Positions 7,885-16,067 of a stretch of 28,083 nucleotides of DNA are shown here, in pieces. The stretch is taken from the NCBI GenBank assembly GCA_944381295.1, contig CALWKP010000051.1, positions 1-28,083 of the forward strand. The letters run 5' to 3'. Below the pieces are notes generated by a model. That model was not told the DNA's origin. It worked only from the letters and a program-made list of their open reading frames with translations, and searched no databases. The stretch comes from an uncultured Clostridia bacterium. Lineage in GTDB: Bacteria > Bacillota > Clostridia > Oscillospirales > Acutalibacteraceae. Within the stretch, counting starts at the first letter, position 1. Every line of letters starts with the position of its first letter. Position numbers and translations under genes: made by a program.

Positions 7885-8511
7885 ATGGCAAGATATACAG
7901 ATGCTGTGTGCAAGCTCTGCCGCCGCGAAGGCCAGAAGCTGTTCCTGAAAGGGGAACGCTGCTACACAGGAAAATGCGCGATTACCAGGAGAGCTTATGC
8001 TCCAGGGCAGCATGGCCAGGGACGTCATAAGACTTCTGAATACGGCTTGCAGCTGCGCGCAAAACAGATGACCAGACGTTATTATGGTGTTCTGGAAGGC
8101 CAGTTCCGTGATTACTACGAGATGGCGACCAAGAAGCCCGGCAAGACCGGTGATGAACTGCTCATCATCCTGGAAAGCCGTCTGGATAATATTGTGTACC
8201 GCCTCGGATGGGCAAGTTCCCGTGCGGAAGCCCGTCAGTTGGTTGTGCACGGCCACTTTACCGTAAATGGCCGCAAGGTAGATATCCCGTCGTACCTGGT
8301 GAAGGTTGGCGACGTGATTGCCCTGAAGGATAAGAGCCGTCAGAGCGATAAATTCAAGGCAGTCATCGAAGCGAATGCGTCCCGTCCGGTTGCAAAATGG
8401 CTCGATCTGAACCGTGAAACCATCGAGGGTAAAGTGGTAGCAATGCCGACCCGCGAAGAGATCGACCTGGATGTTGACGAAACTCTCATCGTTGAGTTGT
8501 ACTCCAAGTAA
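7885..8511 (+). CDS. rpsD: 30S ribosomal protein S4
   Basis: S4 (208 residues) is a primary 16S rRNA-binding protein and early assembly factor. The N-terminal part contains [18 protein letters not shown] and then CAITRR, giving the four-cysteine zinc motif found in many Clostridia. The S4 RNA-binding domain (about residues 95-160) has [20 protein letters not shown] and [20 protein letters not shown]. The end IVELYSK is standard. AGGAGGTG lies upstream. Its location inside the alpha cluster, next to rpoA, is one of two common arrangements in Bacillota. Confidence 0.97.
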   Translation: MARYTDAVCKLCRREGQKLFLKGERCYTGKCAITRRAYAPGQHGQGRHKTSEYGLQLRAKQMTRRYYGVLEGQFRDYYEMATKKPGKTGDELLIILESRLDNIVYRLGWASSRAEARQLVVHGHFTVNGRKVDIPSYLVKVGDVIALKDKSRQSDKFKAVIEANASRPVAKWLDLNRETIEGKVVAMPTREEIDLDVDETLIVELYSK

Positions 8512-8582
8512 TGCCGTTATCTTGAAAGGCATAGTGTACATCATGGCAAAGCAATTTGCTTATGTGTGAAGGAGGTTCGCTA

Positions 8583-9536
8583 ATGATTGAGATTGAAAAG
8601 CCAAAAATAGAGACCGAAGTTTTATCGAACGATGGGACTTACGGGAAATTTGTGGTGGAACCGCTGGAGCGCGGATTCGGCACAACCCTTGGCAACAGCC
8701 TGAGGAGGGTGCTGTTATCCAGCCTGCCCGGAGTGGCTGTCACATCGATCAAGATCGATGGCGTGCTGCATGAGTTTTCTACCGTCCCGGGCGTGAAAGA
8801 GGATGTCACCGAAATAGTCCTGAATATCAAAGGCCTGACGGCGAAACTGCACTGCGACGGTCCAAAGACAGTCGAGATCTGTGCGGAAGGTCCCTGCGTG
8901 GTGACCGCCGACAGCATCAAATGTGACAGTGAAGTCGAGATCCTGAACCCGGAAATGCGGATTGCAACTCTGGGGGATGGCGCCAAGCTGTATATGGAAT
9001 TGACCTTAGACAAAGGGCGCGGTTATGTTCCCGCGGAACGCAACAAGGCGAACATGAACGGCAGCGTGATCGGCGAGCTTCCCGTTGACTCCATTTACAC
9101 TCCCGTTCTCAAGGTGAACTATAACGTGGAAAATACCCGTGTAGGGCAGAGCATCGACTACGATAAACTGACCCTTGAGGTATGGACCAATGGAATAATC
9201 GGCGCTCAGGAAGCGGTATCGCTTGCAGCAAAAGTCCTGACGGAACACCTGAACCTGTTTGTCGATCTGTCGGATAAGGGCAGCAGCACAGAGATCATGG
9301 TAGAGAAGGATGACAAGGGCAAGGAAAAGGTACTGGAAATGACGATCGAAGAACTGGATCTGTCTGTACGGTCGTTCAACTGCCTGAAGCGTGCCGGGAT
9401 CAACACGGTGGAAGACCTCATCAACAAGTCGGAAGAAGACATGATGAAGGTCAGAAACCTGGGACGTAAATCTCTCGAGGAAGTTGTCTGGAAAATGAAC
9501 TCCCTCGGTTTCAATCTGCGCAAGGATGACGAATGA
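8583..9536 (+). CDS. rpoA: DNA-directed RNA polymerase subunit alpha
   Basis: The alpha subunit (317 residues) dimerises to seed RNA polymerase assembly and contacts promoter UP elements and activators. The ATG at 8583 is chosen because AAGGAGG lies 8 bases upstream and the product begins [15 protein letters not shown]; the frame is open further upstream to 8556 without a good site. The N-terminal domain shows [20 protein letters not shown]. The C-terminal domain (about 245-310) shows [20 protein letters not shown] and [18 protein letters not shown]. Length is normal, and rplQ follows after 34 bases. Confidence 0.97.
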   Translation: MIEIEKPKIETEVLSNDGTYGKFVVEPLERGFGTTLGNSLRRVLLSSLPGVAVTSIKIDGVLHEFSTVPGVKEDVTEIVLNIKGLTAKLHCDGPKTVEICAEGPCVVTADSIKCDSEVEILNPEMRIATLGDGAKLYMELTLDKGRGYVPAERNKANMNGSVIGELPVDSIYTPVLKVNYNVENTRVGQSIDYDKLTLEVWTNGIIGAQEAVSLAAKVLTEHLNLFVDLSDKGSSTEIMVEKDDKGKEKVLEMTIEELDLSVRSFNCLKRAGINTVEDLINKSEEDMMKVRNLGRKSLEEVVWKMNSLGFNLRKDDE

Positions 9537-9570
9537 TCCTTGATAAGCTAAGGTAAAGGAGTGATATTCG

Positions 9571-9912
9571 ATGCCCGGAACCAGAAAACTCGGCAGGACC
9601 ACCGACCATAGAACCGCCATGCTCAGGGCGATGGTAACGTTCCTGCTCGAAAACGGCAAAATCGAAACCACAGTAACTCGCGCGAAGGAAGTCCGTTCCT
9701 TGGCCGAAAAGATGATTACGATTGCAAAAGAAAACACCGTACACAATCAGCGTATGGTAGGCGCTTTTATCACCAAAGAGGCGGTAGCGCATAAACTGTT
9801 CAGTGAGATTGCCCCCAAATATGCAGAGCGTAACGGCGGCTATACCCGCATTACGAAGCTTGGACCGCGCCGCGGCGATGCTGCGGAGATGGCGATCATC
9901 GAGCTGCTCTGA
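9571..9912 (+). CDS. rplQ: 50S ribosomal protein L17
   Basis: L17 (113 residues) binds 23S rRNA near the exit tunnel. The short bacterial form is seen: [20 protein letters not shown], then [20 protein letters not shown], and the ending [29 protein letters not shown] precedes the ATG. It is the last gene of the ribosomal block and is followed 20 bases later by a strong hairpin terminator. Confidence 0.98.
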   Translation: MPGTRKLGRTTDHRTAMLRAMVTFLLENGKIETTVTRAKEVRSLAEKMITIAKENTVHNQRMVGAFITKEAVAHKLFSEIAPKYAERNGGYTRITKLGPRRGDAAEMAIIELL

Positions 9913-9932
9913 GAGGGACCTGAAAATAGTAG

Positions 9933-9983
9933 AGGACTGTTGCAAAAAAGCGGGATGCCGCGTGGACGCAACAGTCCTTTTTT
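9933..9983 (+). terminator. Rho-independent terminator after rplQ
   Basis: An 11-base arm AGGACTGTTGC (9933-9943) pairs perfectly with GCAACAGTCCT (9968-9978), with a 24-base loop that can itself pair partly, followed by a run of six T (9978-9983). It ends the ribosomal transcription unit. Confidence 0.9.
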
Positions 9984-10023
9984 CGTGGAAAAAACCGGAG
10001 AATGTACACAGGTGGTGTCCAGC

Positions 10024-10052
10024 TTGACTTTAACAAACTAAAGCAGTATAAT
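10024..10052 (+). promoter_or_regulatory. Sigma-A-type promoter of serC-serA
   Basis: TTGACT (10024-10029) and a perfect TATAAT (10047-10052) are separated by 17 bases. Transcription would start near 10060, about 40 bases before the serC ATG. No clear riboswitch or T-box fits in so short a leader. Confidence 0.85.
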
Positions 10053-10098
10053 AGGAGCTAATTAATTCCGGAAGGAAGCTATATTGGAGGTTAGATGG

Positions 10099-11187
10099 AT
10101 GATGAAACGCGTTTATAACTTTTCGGCAGGCCCGTCTGTACTGCCTGAACAGGTACTGCGCCGTGCGGCGGATGAGATGCTCGATTACCAGGGCAGTGGA
10201 CAGTCAGTGATGGAGATGTCCCATCGATCAAAAGTGTATGAGGGGATCATCCACTCTGCGGAAAGTTTGCTTCGCGAGGTCATGGCGATCCCGTCCAATT
10301 ATAAAGTGCTGTTCCTTCAGGGCGGGGCGTCCACCCAGTTCGCGATGGTCCCAATGAACCTGATGACCGGCAGCAATAAAGCGGATTTTGTGCTGACAGG
10401 CCAGTGGGCCACCAAAGCGCAAAAGGAAGCTGCCCGTTATGGATCAGCAAATATTGTCGCGTCGTCCAAAGATAAGACGTTCAGTTACATCCCGGAACTT
10501 GACCCCTCCACGTTCACCAAAGATGCGGATTATTTCCACATTTGCCTGAACAATACCATTTACGGCACCAAATATCACACCCTCCCGGAGACCGGGGATG
10601 TGCCGCTGGTAGCGGATATCTCTTCGTGCATCCTGAGCGAACCCATCAATGTCAGCAAATTTGGACTGCTGTATGCAGGTGCGCAGAAGAATATGGGTCC
10701 AGCGGGCTTGACTGTCGTAATTGTACGGGAAGATTTAGTCGGCCATGCCATGGAGATCACGCCCACCATGCTCAACTACCAGACACATGTCGATAACGGT
10801 TCGATGTTCAATACCCCGCCGTGTTACAGCATTTACATCTGCATGTTGGTGCTCGACTGGCTGAAAAACGAGATCGGCGGCCTGGAGGAAATGAAGAAGA
10901 TCAACGAGAAAAAGGCCGGCATCCTGTATGATTTCCTGGATCAGTCGAAACTCTTCCACGGTACGGTCGTGAAAAAAGACCGTTCTCTGATGAATGTCCC
11001 GTTTGTGACCGGAAACGAAGAGATGGACGCAAAATTTGTGAAGGAAGCGGCCGCAGCAGATTTTGTCAATCTGAAAGGCCATCGCAGTGTCGGCGGAATG
11101 CGTGCATCGATCTATAATGCAATGCCGACAGAAGGCGTGGAAAAACTGGTTGAGTTCATGAAAGCGTTTGAAAAAAATAACGCGTAA
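10099..11187 (+). CDS. serC: Phosphoserine aminotransferase
   Basis: SerC converts 3-phosphohydroxypyruvate and glutamate to phosphoserine and 2-oxoglutarate using pyridoxal phosphate, the second step of serine synthesis; related enzymes also act in vitamin B6 synthesis. The 362-residue protein opens with KRVYNFSAGPSVLPEQVL, has GGASTQFAMVPMNL near residue 75, and carries the PLP lysine K197 in LYAGAQKNMGPAGL. The C-terminal NLKGHRSVGGMRASIYNAMP binds the substrate phosphate in known members. The ATG at 10099 is chosen for its 8-base distance from TTGGAGG; 10102 is possible. serA follows directly, supporting the pathway assignment. Confidence 0.96.
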   Translation: MMKRVYNFSAGPSVLPEQVLRRAADEMLDYQGSGQSVMEMSHRSKVYEGIIHSAESLLREVMAIPSNYKVLFLQGGASTQFAMVPMNLMTGSNKADFVLTGQWATKAQKEAARYGSANIVASSKDKTFSYIPELDPSTFTKDADYFHICLNNTIYGTKYHTLPETGDVPLVADISSCILSEPINVSKFGLLYAGAQKNMGPAGLTVVIVREDLVGHAMEITPTMLNYQTHVDNGSMFNTPPCYSIYICMLVLDWLKNEIGGLEEMKKINEKKAGILYDFLDQSKLFHGTVVKKDRSLMNVPFVTGNEEMDAKFVKEAAAADFVNLKGHRSVGGMRASIYNAMPTEGVEKLVEFMKAFEKNNA

Positions 11188-11214
11188 CGAAACGCATAAG
11201 GATAGGTGAGCGAT

Positions 11215-12378
11215 ATGTACCAAGTCAATTGTCTGAATAAGATTTCCCCGGTGGGGCTTGCGCGGTTCAGTGACCAATACGCCTATGGCAGCGATATCAG
11301 CGAGCCGCAGGCGATCCTGGTGCGTTCAGCTTCCATGCACGAAATGGAGCTGCCCAAGAGCCTTTTGGCCATTGCCCGTGCAGGGGCAGGCGTCAACAAT
11401 ATCCCGCTGGACAAATGCAGCGAACAGGGGATCGTAGTCTTTAATACGCCGGGCGCCAACGCCAACGCCGTCAAGGAATTGGTCATTGCAGCGCTGCTGC
11501 TGACGTCCCGGAAAATCGTCGCGGGGATGGAGTGGGTCAAGACGCTCCAGGGAAAAGGCGACGAGATCGGGAAACTGGTGGAAAAAGGGAAATCCGCGTT
11601 TGTGGGGCCGGAGATCAAGGGCAAAACGCTTGGCGTCATCGGTCTTGGCGCCATCGGCATCCTGGTCGCCAACGCTGCGAAGAGCCTCGGCATGGAGGTT
11701 TACGGCTATGACCCGTACCTGTCGGTTGACGCAGCCTGGGGACTGTCCCGGTCGATTAAGCACGCGCTGTCCCTGGACGAAATCTACGTGAACTGCGATT
11801 ATATCACCATCCATGTGCCGTCCACACCGGACACCAAGAAGATGATTAATCAGGATTCCATCGGAAAGATGAAAGACGGCGTGCGGATTTTGAATTTTGC
11901 ACGCGGCGACCTGGTGGATAGTGCAGCGGTAGTGGCAGCGGTAAAGGATGGAAAGGTTGCGGGATATGCAACAGACTTCCCATCGGAGGAATTGATCGGA
12001 GTAGAAAATATCCTGACTATCCCGCATTTGGGGGCATCCACACCCGAATCAGAAGACAACTGTGCATGTATGGCGGTCGATGAGCTGATGGATTACCTGG
12101 AAAACGGGAACATCAAGAATTCGGTGAATATGCCGAGCGTCTCGATGCCGCGCCAAGGGACGAGGATCTGCATCCTGCACCGGAATATTCCGAACACGAT
12201 CAGTTTGCTGTCCGGTGAGTTGGCAAAGCATGGGATCAACATTGAAAACATGCAGAGCAAGTCCAAAAAGGATTACGCATACACGATTCTGGATGTGACC
12301 GGAGCAGTAGACGAGAAAGAAGTCCAGAAATTGGAAGAACATAATGATATTATCAAAGTACGTTTGCTGTTAAACTGA
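11215..12378 (+). CDS. serA: D-3-phosphoglycerate dehydrogenase with C-terminal ACT domain
   Basis: SerA oxidises 3-phosphoglycerate to 3-phosphohydroxypyruvate with NAD, the first step of serine synthesis. This 387-residue form has an N-terminal substrate domain (AGAGVNNIPLDKC near residue 60), a Rossmann motif GVIGLGAIGILVANAAKSLG, the ILNFARGDLVD segment and LGASTPESEDN with the catalytic histidine just before it in IPHLGAS. Residues about 318-387 form an ACT-like domain (ICILHRNIPNTISLLSGELA), which commonly mediates serine feedback in this family. The ATG at 11215 follows GGATAGGTGA; a GTG at 11206 is a weaker option. It lies 27 bases after serC, so the two form an operon. Confidence 0.95.
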   Translation: MYQVNCLNKISPVGLARFSDQYAYGSDISEPQAILVRSASMHEMELPKSLLAIARAGAGVNNIPLDKCSEQGIVVFNTPGANANAVKELVIAALLLTSRKIVAGMEWVKTLQGKGDEIGKLVEKGKSAFVGPEIKGKTLGVIGLGAIGILVANAAKSLGMEVYGYDPYLSVDAAWGLSRSIKHALSLDEIYVNCDYITIHVPSTPDTKKMINQDSIGKMKDGVRILNFARGDLVDSAAVVAAVKDGKVAGYATDFPSEELIGVENILTIPHLGASTPESEDNCACMAVDELMDYLENGNIKNSVNMPSVSMPRQGTRICILHRNIPNTISLLSGELAKHGINIENMQSKSKKDYAYTILDVTGAVDEKEVQKLEEHNDIIKVRLLLN

Positions 12379-12404
12379 TTGTAGAAAAATAAAATATTAT
12401 TACA

Positions 12405-12453
12405 AAAACACCCGGATTTTCTGAAGAAATTCAGAGAATCCGGGTGTTTTTTA
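12405..12453 (+). terminator. Rho-independent terminator after serA
   Basis: A 21-base arm (12405-12425) pairs with 12430-12450 with one mismatch across a GAAA tetraloop; the core is ACACCCGGATT paired with AATCCGGGTGT, and the 3' arm runs into a tract of T. The A-rich 5' side would also give a T tract on the other strand, so it may stop transcription from the - strand gene at 12510 as well. Confidence 0.92.
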
Positions 12454-12509
12454 TCCAAAAATAAAATAAATTAAAAACTTGCTTTCGTGAGTACCGTCGC
12501 AAAAGAAAA

Positions 12510-13040
12510 TCAATGCTTTTCGATGATTCTCAGGATACGCGGTCTATTATATCGCTGCATCATAACAAATAAAGAATCGTATGCCGCAGCGAAAATGGAA
12601 GTGGTGAGAAAAACTGGAAATGCACCAAACCATACAGAGAAAAAAAGCGGCAAAAAACTGAAAACAATATCCATTTCGTGGACGAGTTCCGATTGGCACA
12701 TCGCTTGAGCGATTTCGTTCCAGGAATGAAGGGCAGGATAAAACGAATCCCGATCGTAGGATGGCATTTTATCTTTCCATTTTTTCACCCGAAGCTTTTG
12801 ATAAAGAACCGATTCCCATGGATGGAGATGATACCATTTTTTTCGGTAATCGGCGCGATTTTTCATAAAGAGCTGAAACAAGGTTCCAATGAGCAGACGA
12901 ATGGAGAAATGATAAGTAATGGTGCCAAAAGTTATTGCAAGCGACAAGTAGACATCCCACGAAAAACAGGAAAAAAAGATTGCGGAAACAAAGGTCAAAA
13001 TGGCTGCCCCAATTGCAATCCCTTTCATAGTTCGCGCCAT
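12510..13040 (-). CDS. Small membrane protein resembling CrtO-type glycosyl-diaponeurosporenoate acyltransferase
   Basis: The start at 13040 is chosen because CAGGAGGGAC lies just upstream; the 176-residue product begins MARTMKGIAIGAAILTFVSA. Hydrophobic segments are seen at about residues 5-23, 28-50 and 120-155. The middle shows WYHLHPWESVLYQKLRVKKW with KDKMPSYD, then SELVHEMDI, and the end shows VMMQRYNRPRI. These resemble the staphylococcal CrtO acyltransferase (KRAELIHW and VQRYNRPRL), which acylates a glycosylated carotenoid at the membrane. No carotenoid genes are nearby, so the substrate here is unknown. Family resemblance is recalled from memory, not searched. It is a single gene facing the serCA terminator. 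Confidence 0.72.
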   Translation of the reverse strand: MARTMKGIAIGAAILTFVSAIFFSCFSWDVYLSLAITFGTITYHFSIRLLIGTLFQLFMKNRADYRKKWYHLHPWESVLYQKLRVKKWKDKMPSYDRDSFYPALHSWNEIAQAMCQSELVHEMDIVFSFLPLFFSVWFGAFPVFLTTSIFAAAYDSLFVMMQRYNRPRILRIIEKH

Positions 13041-13107
13041 ACAGTCCCTCCTGAGCTTTTGCATCGGTTCCCGTTTCAAGGAAAATTTATGGTAACATAT
13101 CGTACTG

Positions 13108-13257
13108 CTATATCGGGATATCGCGTAAAGGATGAATAAAAGACCAGAATATAATCACCAAAGCAAGGACAGCAGGAAGCCAATGGAAGGTCAGGCGTGA
13201 GTTCTACCGAAGGAAAGCCGAGTACAGAAAAAATCCTGCTGCAACGAAATGCCGCAA
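13108..13257 (-). pseudogene. Possible remnant of a small hydrophobic protein, interrupted by TAG
   Basis: Directly after the regulator stop on the - strand, the frame from a TTG at 13257 reads LRHFVAAGFFLYSAFLR, then TAG (13204-13206), then NSRLTFHWLPAVLALVIIFW and SFIHPLRDIPI before a second TAG (13108-13110). The two parts are hydrophobic and could be membrane segments. There is no clear ribosome binding site and the total is only 49 codons, so this may be chance. It is recorded because it fills most of the 220-base gap between two - strand genes. Confidence 0.2.
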
Positions 13258-13260
13258 ATA

Positions 13261-14223
13261 TTACTCGATATAAGATTTTACAATGATATCATGACAGTAC
13301 CTGCCGAAATCTTTGCCAAAAATGGTAATGCCACCAGAATGAACAGCATCTTTTTTGATGCCTATCCGGAAGCGGAAAAAAGCATCGTCATGTACCAATT
13401 CTTGAAAGGTCAGGCGTGAAGTCTTTTTGCGGTCAATATAGCATCCATTGGAATCAATCCGAACCCGTACTAAGGAACCGTGGATGGGGAGTGACCTCCA
13501 CCAAGTGGGGGTATAGGTAGCTTTTTCCGGGTCACTTCCGACTAGAACCGTAGTAGTACCCAATTCTTCGCCGTTGACCCAAAAAGTAACATCGGAAATC
13601 CCGTCTGTAATGCGGTCTTTGGTCATATACTTAGGCATGACCAAAGATTTATGCGTCTTGACCATTTGCTGTGCCGAGATCTCCAATTCCAATTCAACAG
13701 CGGTTACCCGCTTGTCAACAAAAAGCGCATCCAAAGGGATCTTATATTCGATATAGCCGAACGCGGTCCAGGTCAATGTAGCATTGACCCGTTTGGTATC
13801 GCAGAACACCGTGGGGTCGTCCCATTTTTTGATAATGTTGTTATGGGTGGCTAACCCACAGGGAGCCCAGGTTTCAAAATCAAAGAAATTACCGACCGGG
13901 ATCTCACTTTCATAATAAGTGACGTCGTCGGCATCGGTTTTCCCTGGGTCAAAATTGAAAATGAGCCGGTCGTACATTTTGTGGCAGATGCGCTGATTGC
14001 CCACTGAGCCGGTCAGATACTGGCTTTTGATAAACCCGGTTTCCTCGAGGATATTGACATGGGTGAGCACGGCGGTTTTGGAAAGGTTCAGCCGACTGGC
14101 AAGCGCCTGGATGTTCATGTCGTTGTCGGAAAGCAGGTTCAGGATTTTCAAACGGACATCGTTGGATAATGCTTTGACAACAGGGGTCACGTTGCTGCCT
14201 TCAATATATAAATCGTTTGCCAT
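13261..14223 (-). CDS. ArsR-like helix-turn-helix regulator with large C-terminal domain
   Basis: The 320-residue protein starts with a winged-helix segment (about residues 10-85): KALSNDVRLKILNLLSDNDM, IQALASRLNLSKTAVLTHVN and ILEETGFIKSQY, typical of the ArsR/SmtB fold. No metal-binding cysteine motif is seen in the helix. The C-terminal 230 residues are rich in beta-type sequence (VNATLTWTAFGYIEYKIPLD, VTFWVNGEELGTTTVLVG) and probably bind a ligand or form the dimer, a design seen with sugar-transport operons in Clostridia. It diverges from the carbohydrate transporter across about 300 bases, so it probably controls that operon. No strong promoter of its own could be identified. Confidence 0.8.
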   Translation of the reverse strand: MANDLYIEGSNVTPVVKALSNDVRLKILNLLSDNDMNIQALASRLNLSKTAVLTHVNILEETGFIKSQYLTGSVGNQRICHKMYDRLIFNFDPGKTDADDVTYYESEIPVGNFFDFETWAPCGLATHNNIIKKWDDPTVFCDTKRVNATLTWTAFGYIEYKIPLDALFVDKRVTAVELELEISAQQMVKTHKSLVMPKYMTKDRITDGISDVTFWVNGEELGTTTVLVGSDPEKATYTPTWWRSLPIHGSLVRVRIDSNGCYIDRKKTSRLTFQELVHDDAFFRFRIGIKKDAVHSGGITIFGKDFGRYCHDIIVKSYIE

Positions 14224-14412
14224 GATTGTAGATCACCAGCCCGGAAAATAAAATCTTATACTTTAATGATAGCGCAAAGCAGGGGGTTCCTGCAAGTAAA
14301 AAATAGCGGGGGATACCGACAAAAAACGCAGGGAATTCTTGGCAGGAAAAACAAAGCCGTTACGCGCAAGGCGATGTAAAAAGCTGGAAAGGATAAAAAA
14401 TATAAAAAATTA

Positions 14413-14480
14413 TAAAGATTTAATGATTTATTATTGACAATATACGGAAACAAAGGTATAATTAAGCTACAAAATCTTTA
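14413..14480. promoter_or_regulatory. Candidate operator: inverted repeats flanking the transporter promoter
   Basis: TAAAGATTT (14413-14421) upstream of the -35 is matched by its reverse complement AAATCTTTA (14472-14480) just past the expected transcription start. A related AAAATCTTA lies at 14250-14258 near the regulator start. TTTAATGAT also occurs twice, at 14262-14270 and 14419-14427. The pattern suits binding by the divergent regulator, though the region is AT-rich and chance similarity is possible. Confidence 0.4.
14434..14462 (+). promoter_or_regulatory. Strong sigma-A promoter of the carbohydrate transporter operon
   Basis: Perfect TTGACA (14434-14439) and perfect TATAAT (14457-14462) are 17 bases apart. 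An AT-rich tract from 14396 could act as an UP element. Transcription would start near 14469, giving a leader of about 57 bases. So ideal a promoter normally needs a repressor, which fits the divergent regulator. Confidence 0.9.
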
Positions 14481-14525
14481 TTGGTTATGAAAAAGCTTAA
14501 CAAACATCAAACAGGAGGAATCATC

Positions 14526-15929
14526 ATGAAAAAGCTTTGTGCATTTCTGTTGGCCTTGACGTTGATGGAGGGGGCTGCGGTAGGGTGTACTTCCACCCCC
14601 ACAACATCAGAAACTCCGTCTTCCTCTTCATCAACCGAAGAATCCAGTTCTTCTGACGCTGCTCCGGCAGGCGAAGTGATTGGAGAAAACGTACAATTCG
14701 ATACCGGAAAACAACTTTCAGGAGAATTGGAAGTCTGGTTCTATGAAGATGGAAAGGCATTCATTGACAGTCTCTTCACCGATTATCAGCAGTACAGACC
14801 CGACGTGCAGTTGAATGTTACCTACATTCCATGGGGCGACTATTGGAAGAAATTGCCGGTCGCAGTCAGCAGCGGCAACGGTCCGGATGTGTTCTACTTC
14901 CATAACATGTACCACAATTTGATGGTAGACGGCAGATTGATGCAGCCTTATCCGGAAGACTTGGTGGAAAACCTCAAGAAAGACTTTAATGATGTGGAAA
15001 CCACTGCCGCGGCAGACGGAAATACATATTACATCAGCGTCGGCGGCGGCCATGGCCTGATCTATTACAACAAGACCTTGTGGGCAGATGCAGGCTTAAC
15101 AGAAGACGACATCCCGGAAACTTGGGAAGAACTCCGCGAAATTGCAATCAAGCTGACCCAATTTAATGGCGATCAGATGGTAGTATCAGGCTTCAACTAT
15201 AACCCGGGCGCAGGCGCGTTCATCAATGACTGGTCTTATCTTTCCGGTAGATTCCTGTATTCCGAAGACGGCAAAGATATCCTGATCGACAACGACGATT
15301 TCAAGAGTGCTATGCAGTTCTTTATCGACTTGTATACAGTTGACAATGTATGTACCCCGACTTTCCCGGAATATCAGCAGTCCTTTAAGGATGGCACGAC
15401 CGCGATGTTGTGGAATCATCCGTTCTATGCCGGACAGCTTCGCCGTGAAGTTCCAGATTTGGAATTTGGCGTGTTCCCGCAGCCGAAATTTGAAGGCAAA
15501 GAGCGCAACTGGCATTACAACAACCCTGACGTATCCATGGGGATCAACTCGAAGATCGACGATACACAGAAAGAGATGGCAGTCGATTTCTTGACACTGT
15601 TCTTTGCAGAGGATAAATACCTGAAAGAATGGGATATGGCACAGGTGCTGGCACCGAGCAAAAAATCCCTGGCAGACGATCCAGATTTGATGGCAGATCC
15701 GGTTATCAAAGTGTTGATGGATGACTTTGAAAACTCCTTGTATGTTGGCCCGTCTCCGGACGCGGTAACGCAGGACCTCATCCAAAACCTGGTTGACCCG
15801 GTGCTCAAGGGCGGCGTGAGCATTGACGATGCAATTGACGCGTCCGTAGCGAAAGTTCATCAGACTCTGATGGATTTCAACTGGACTCCGGCAGAACGTA
15901 CGTATGCACATGCAGATGAACTGAAATAA
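14526..15929 (+). CDS. Carbohydrate ABC transporter substrate-binding lipoprotein
   Basis: The 467-residue protein is a family 1 extracellular solute-binding protein. The ATG at 14526 follows AGGAGG; upstream in-frame ATGs lack a good site. A signal peptide MKKLCAFLLALTLMEGAAVG is followed by C21 in an AVGC lipobox, so it is anchored outside the membrane. A Ser/Thr/Glu-rich linker (about 22-55) leads into ELEVWFYEDGKAF. Typical binding-protein segments include YIPWGDYWKKLPVAVSSGNG, PDVFYFHN, and YYNKTLWADAGLTEDDIPET with WEELREIA. The acidic residue E15 inside the hydrophobic core is slightly unusual. The substrate cannot be determined; many aromatic residues fit an oligosaccharide ligand. 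It heads the operon. Confidence 0.92.
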   Translation: MKKLCAFLLALTLMEGAAVGCTSTPTTSETPSSSSSTEESSSSDAAPAGEVIGENVQFDTGKQLSGELEVWFYEDGKAFIDSLFTDYQQYRPDVQLNVTYIPWGDYWKKLPVAVSSGNGPDVFYFHNMYHNLMVDGRLMQPYPEDLVENLKKDFNDVETTAAADGNTYYISVGGGHGLIYYNKTLWADAGLTEDDIPETWEELREIAIKLTQFNGDQMVVSGFNYNPGAGAFINDWSYLSGRFLYSEDGKDILIDNDDFKSAMQFFIDLYTVDNVCTPTFPEYQQSFKDGTTAMLWNHPFYAGQLRREVPDLEFGVFPQPKFEGKERNWHYNNPDVSMGINSKIDDTQKEMAVDFLTLFFAEDKYLKEWDMAQVLAPSKKSLADDPDLMADPVIKVLMDDFENSLYVGPSPDAVTQDLIQNLVDPVLKGGVSIDDAIDASVAKVHQTLMDFNWTPAERTYAHADELK

Positions 15930-15935
15930 TCACCG

Positions 15936-15975
15936 GACGGGATGAGGCATGGGGCAGCCCATACCGCATCCCGTC
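15936..15975 (+). terminator. Hairpin between the binding-protein gene and the permease genes
   Basis: GACGGGATG (15936-15944) pairs perfectly with CATCCCGTC (15967-15975), and ATGGGGCAGCCCAT inside can extend the structure. Only three T follow, so it is a weak terminator at best. In binding-protein operons such hairpins commonly stabilise the upstream mRNA and lower permease expression, which would explain its position. Confidence 0.6.
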
Positions 15976-16067
15976 TTTGGTTGGCGTCCATCAGAGCTGC
16001 TTTGGGAGATTTGATAAAACATATTTCGGAGTAGAAAATTGGGCGGCCGGACGAGGAGGTAATGGTT

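Noticed and set aside
10053..10098. Serine- or B6-linked riboswitch before serC
   Set aside because: The leader is only about 40 bases and shows no stable structure.
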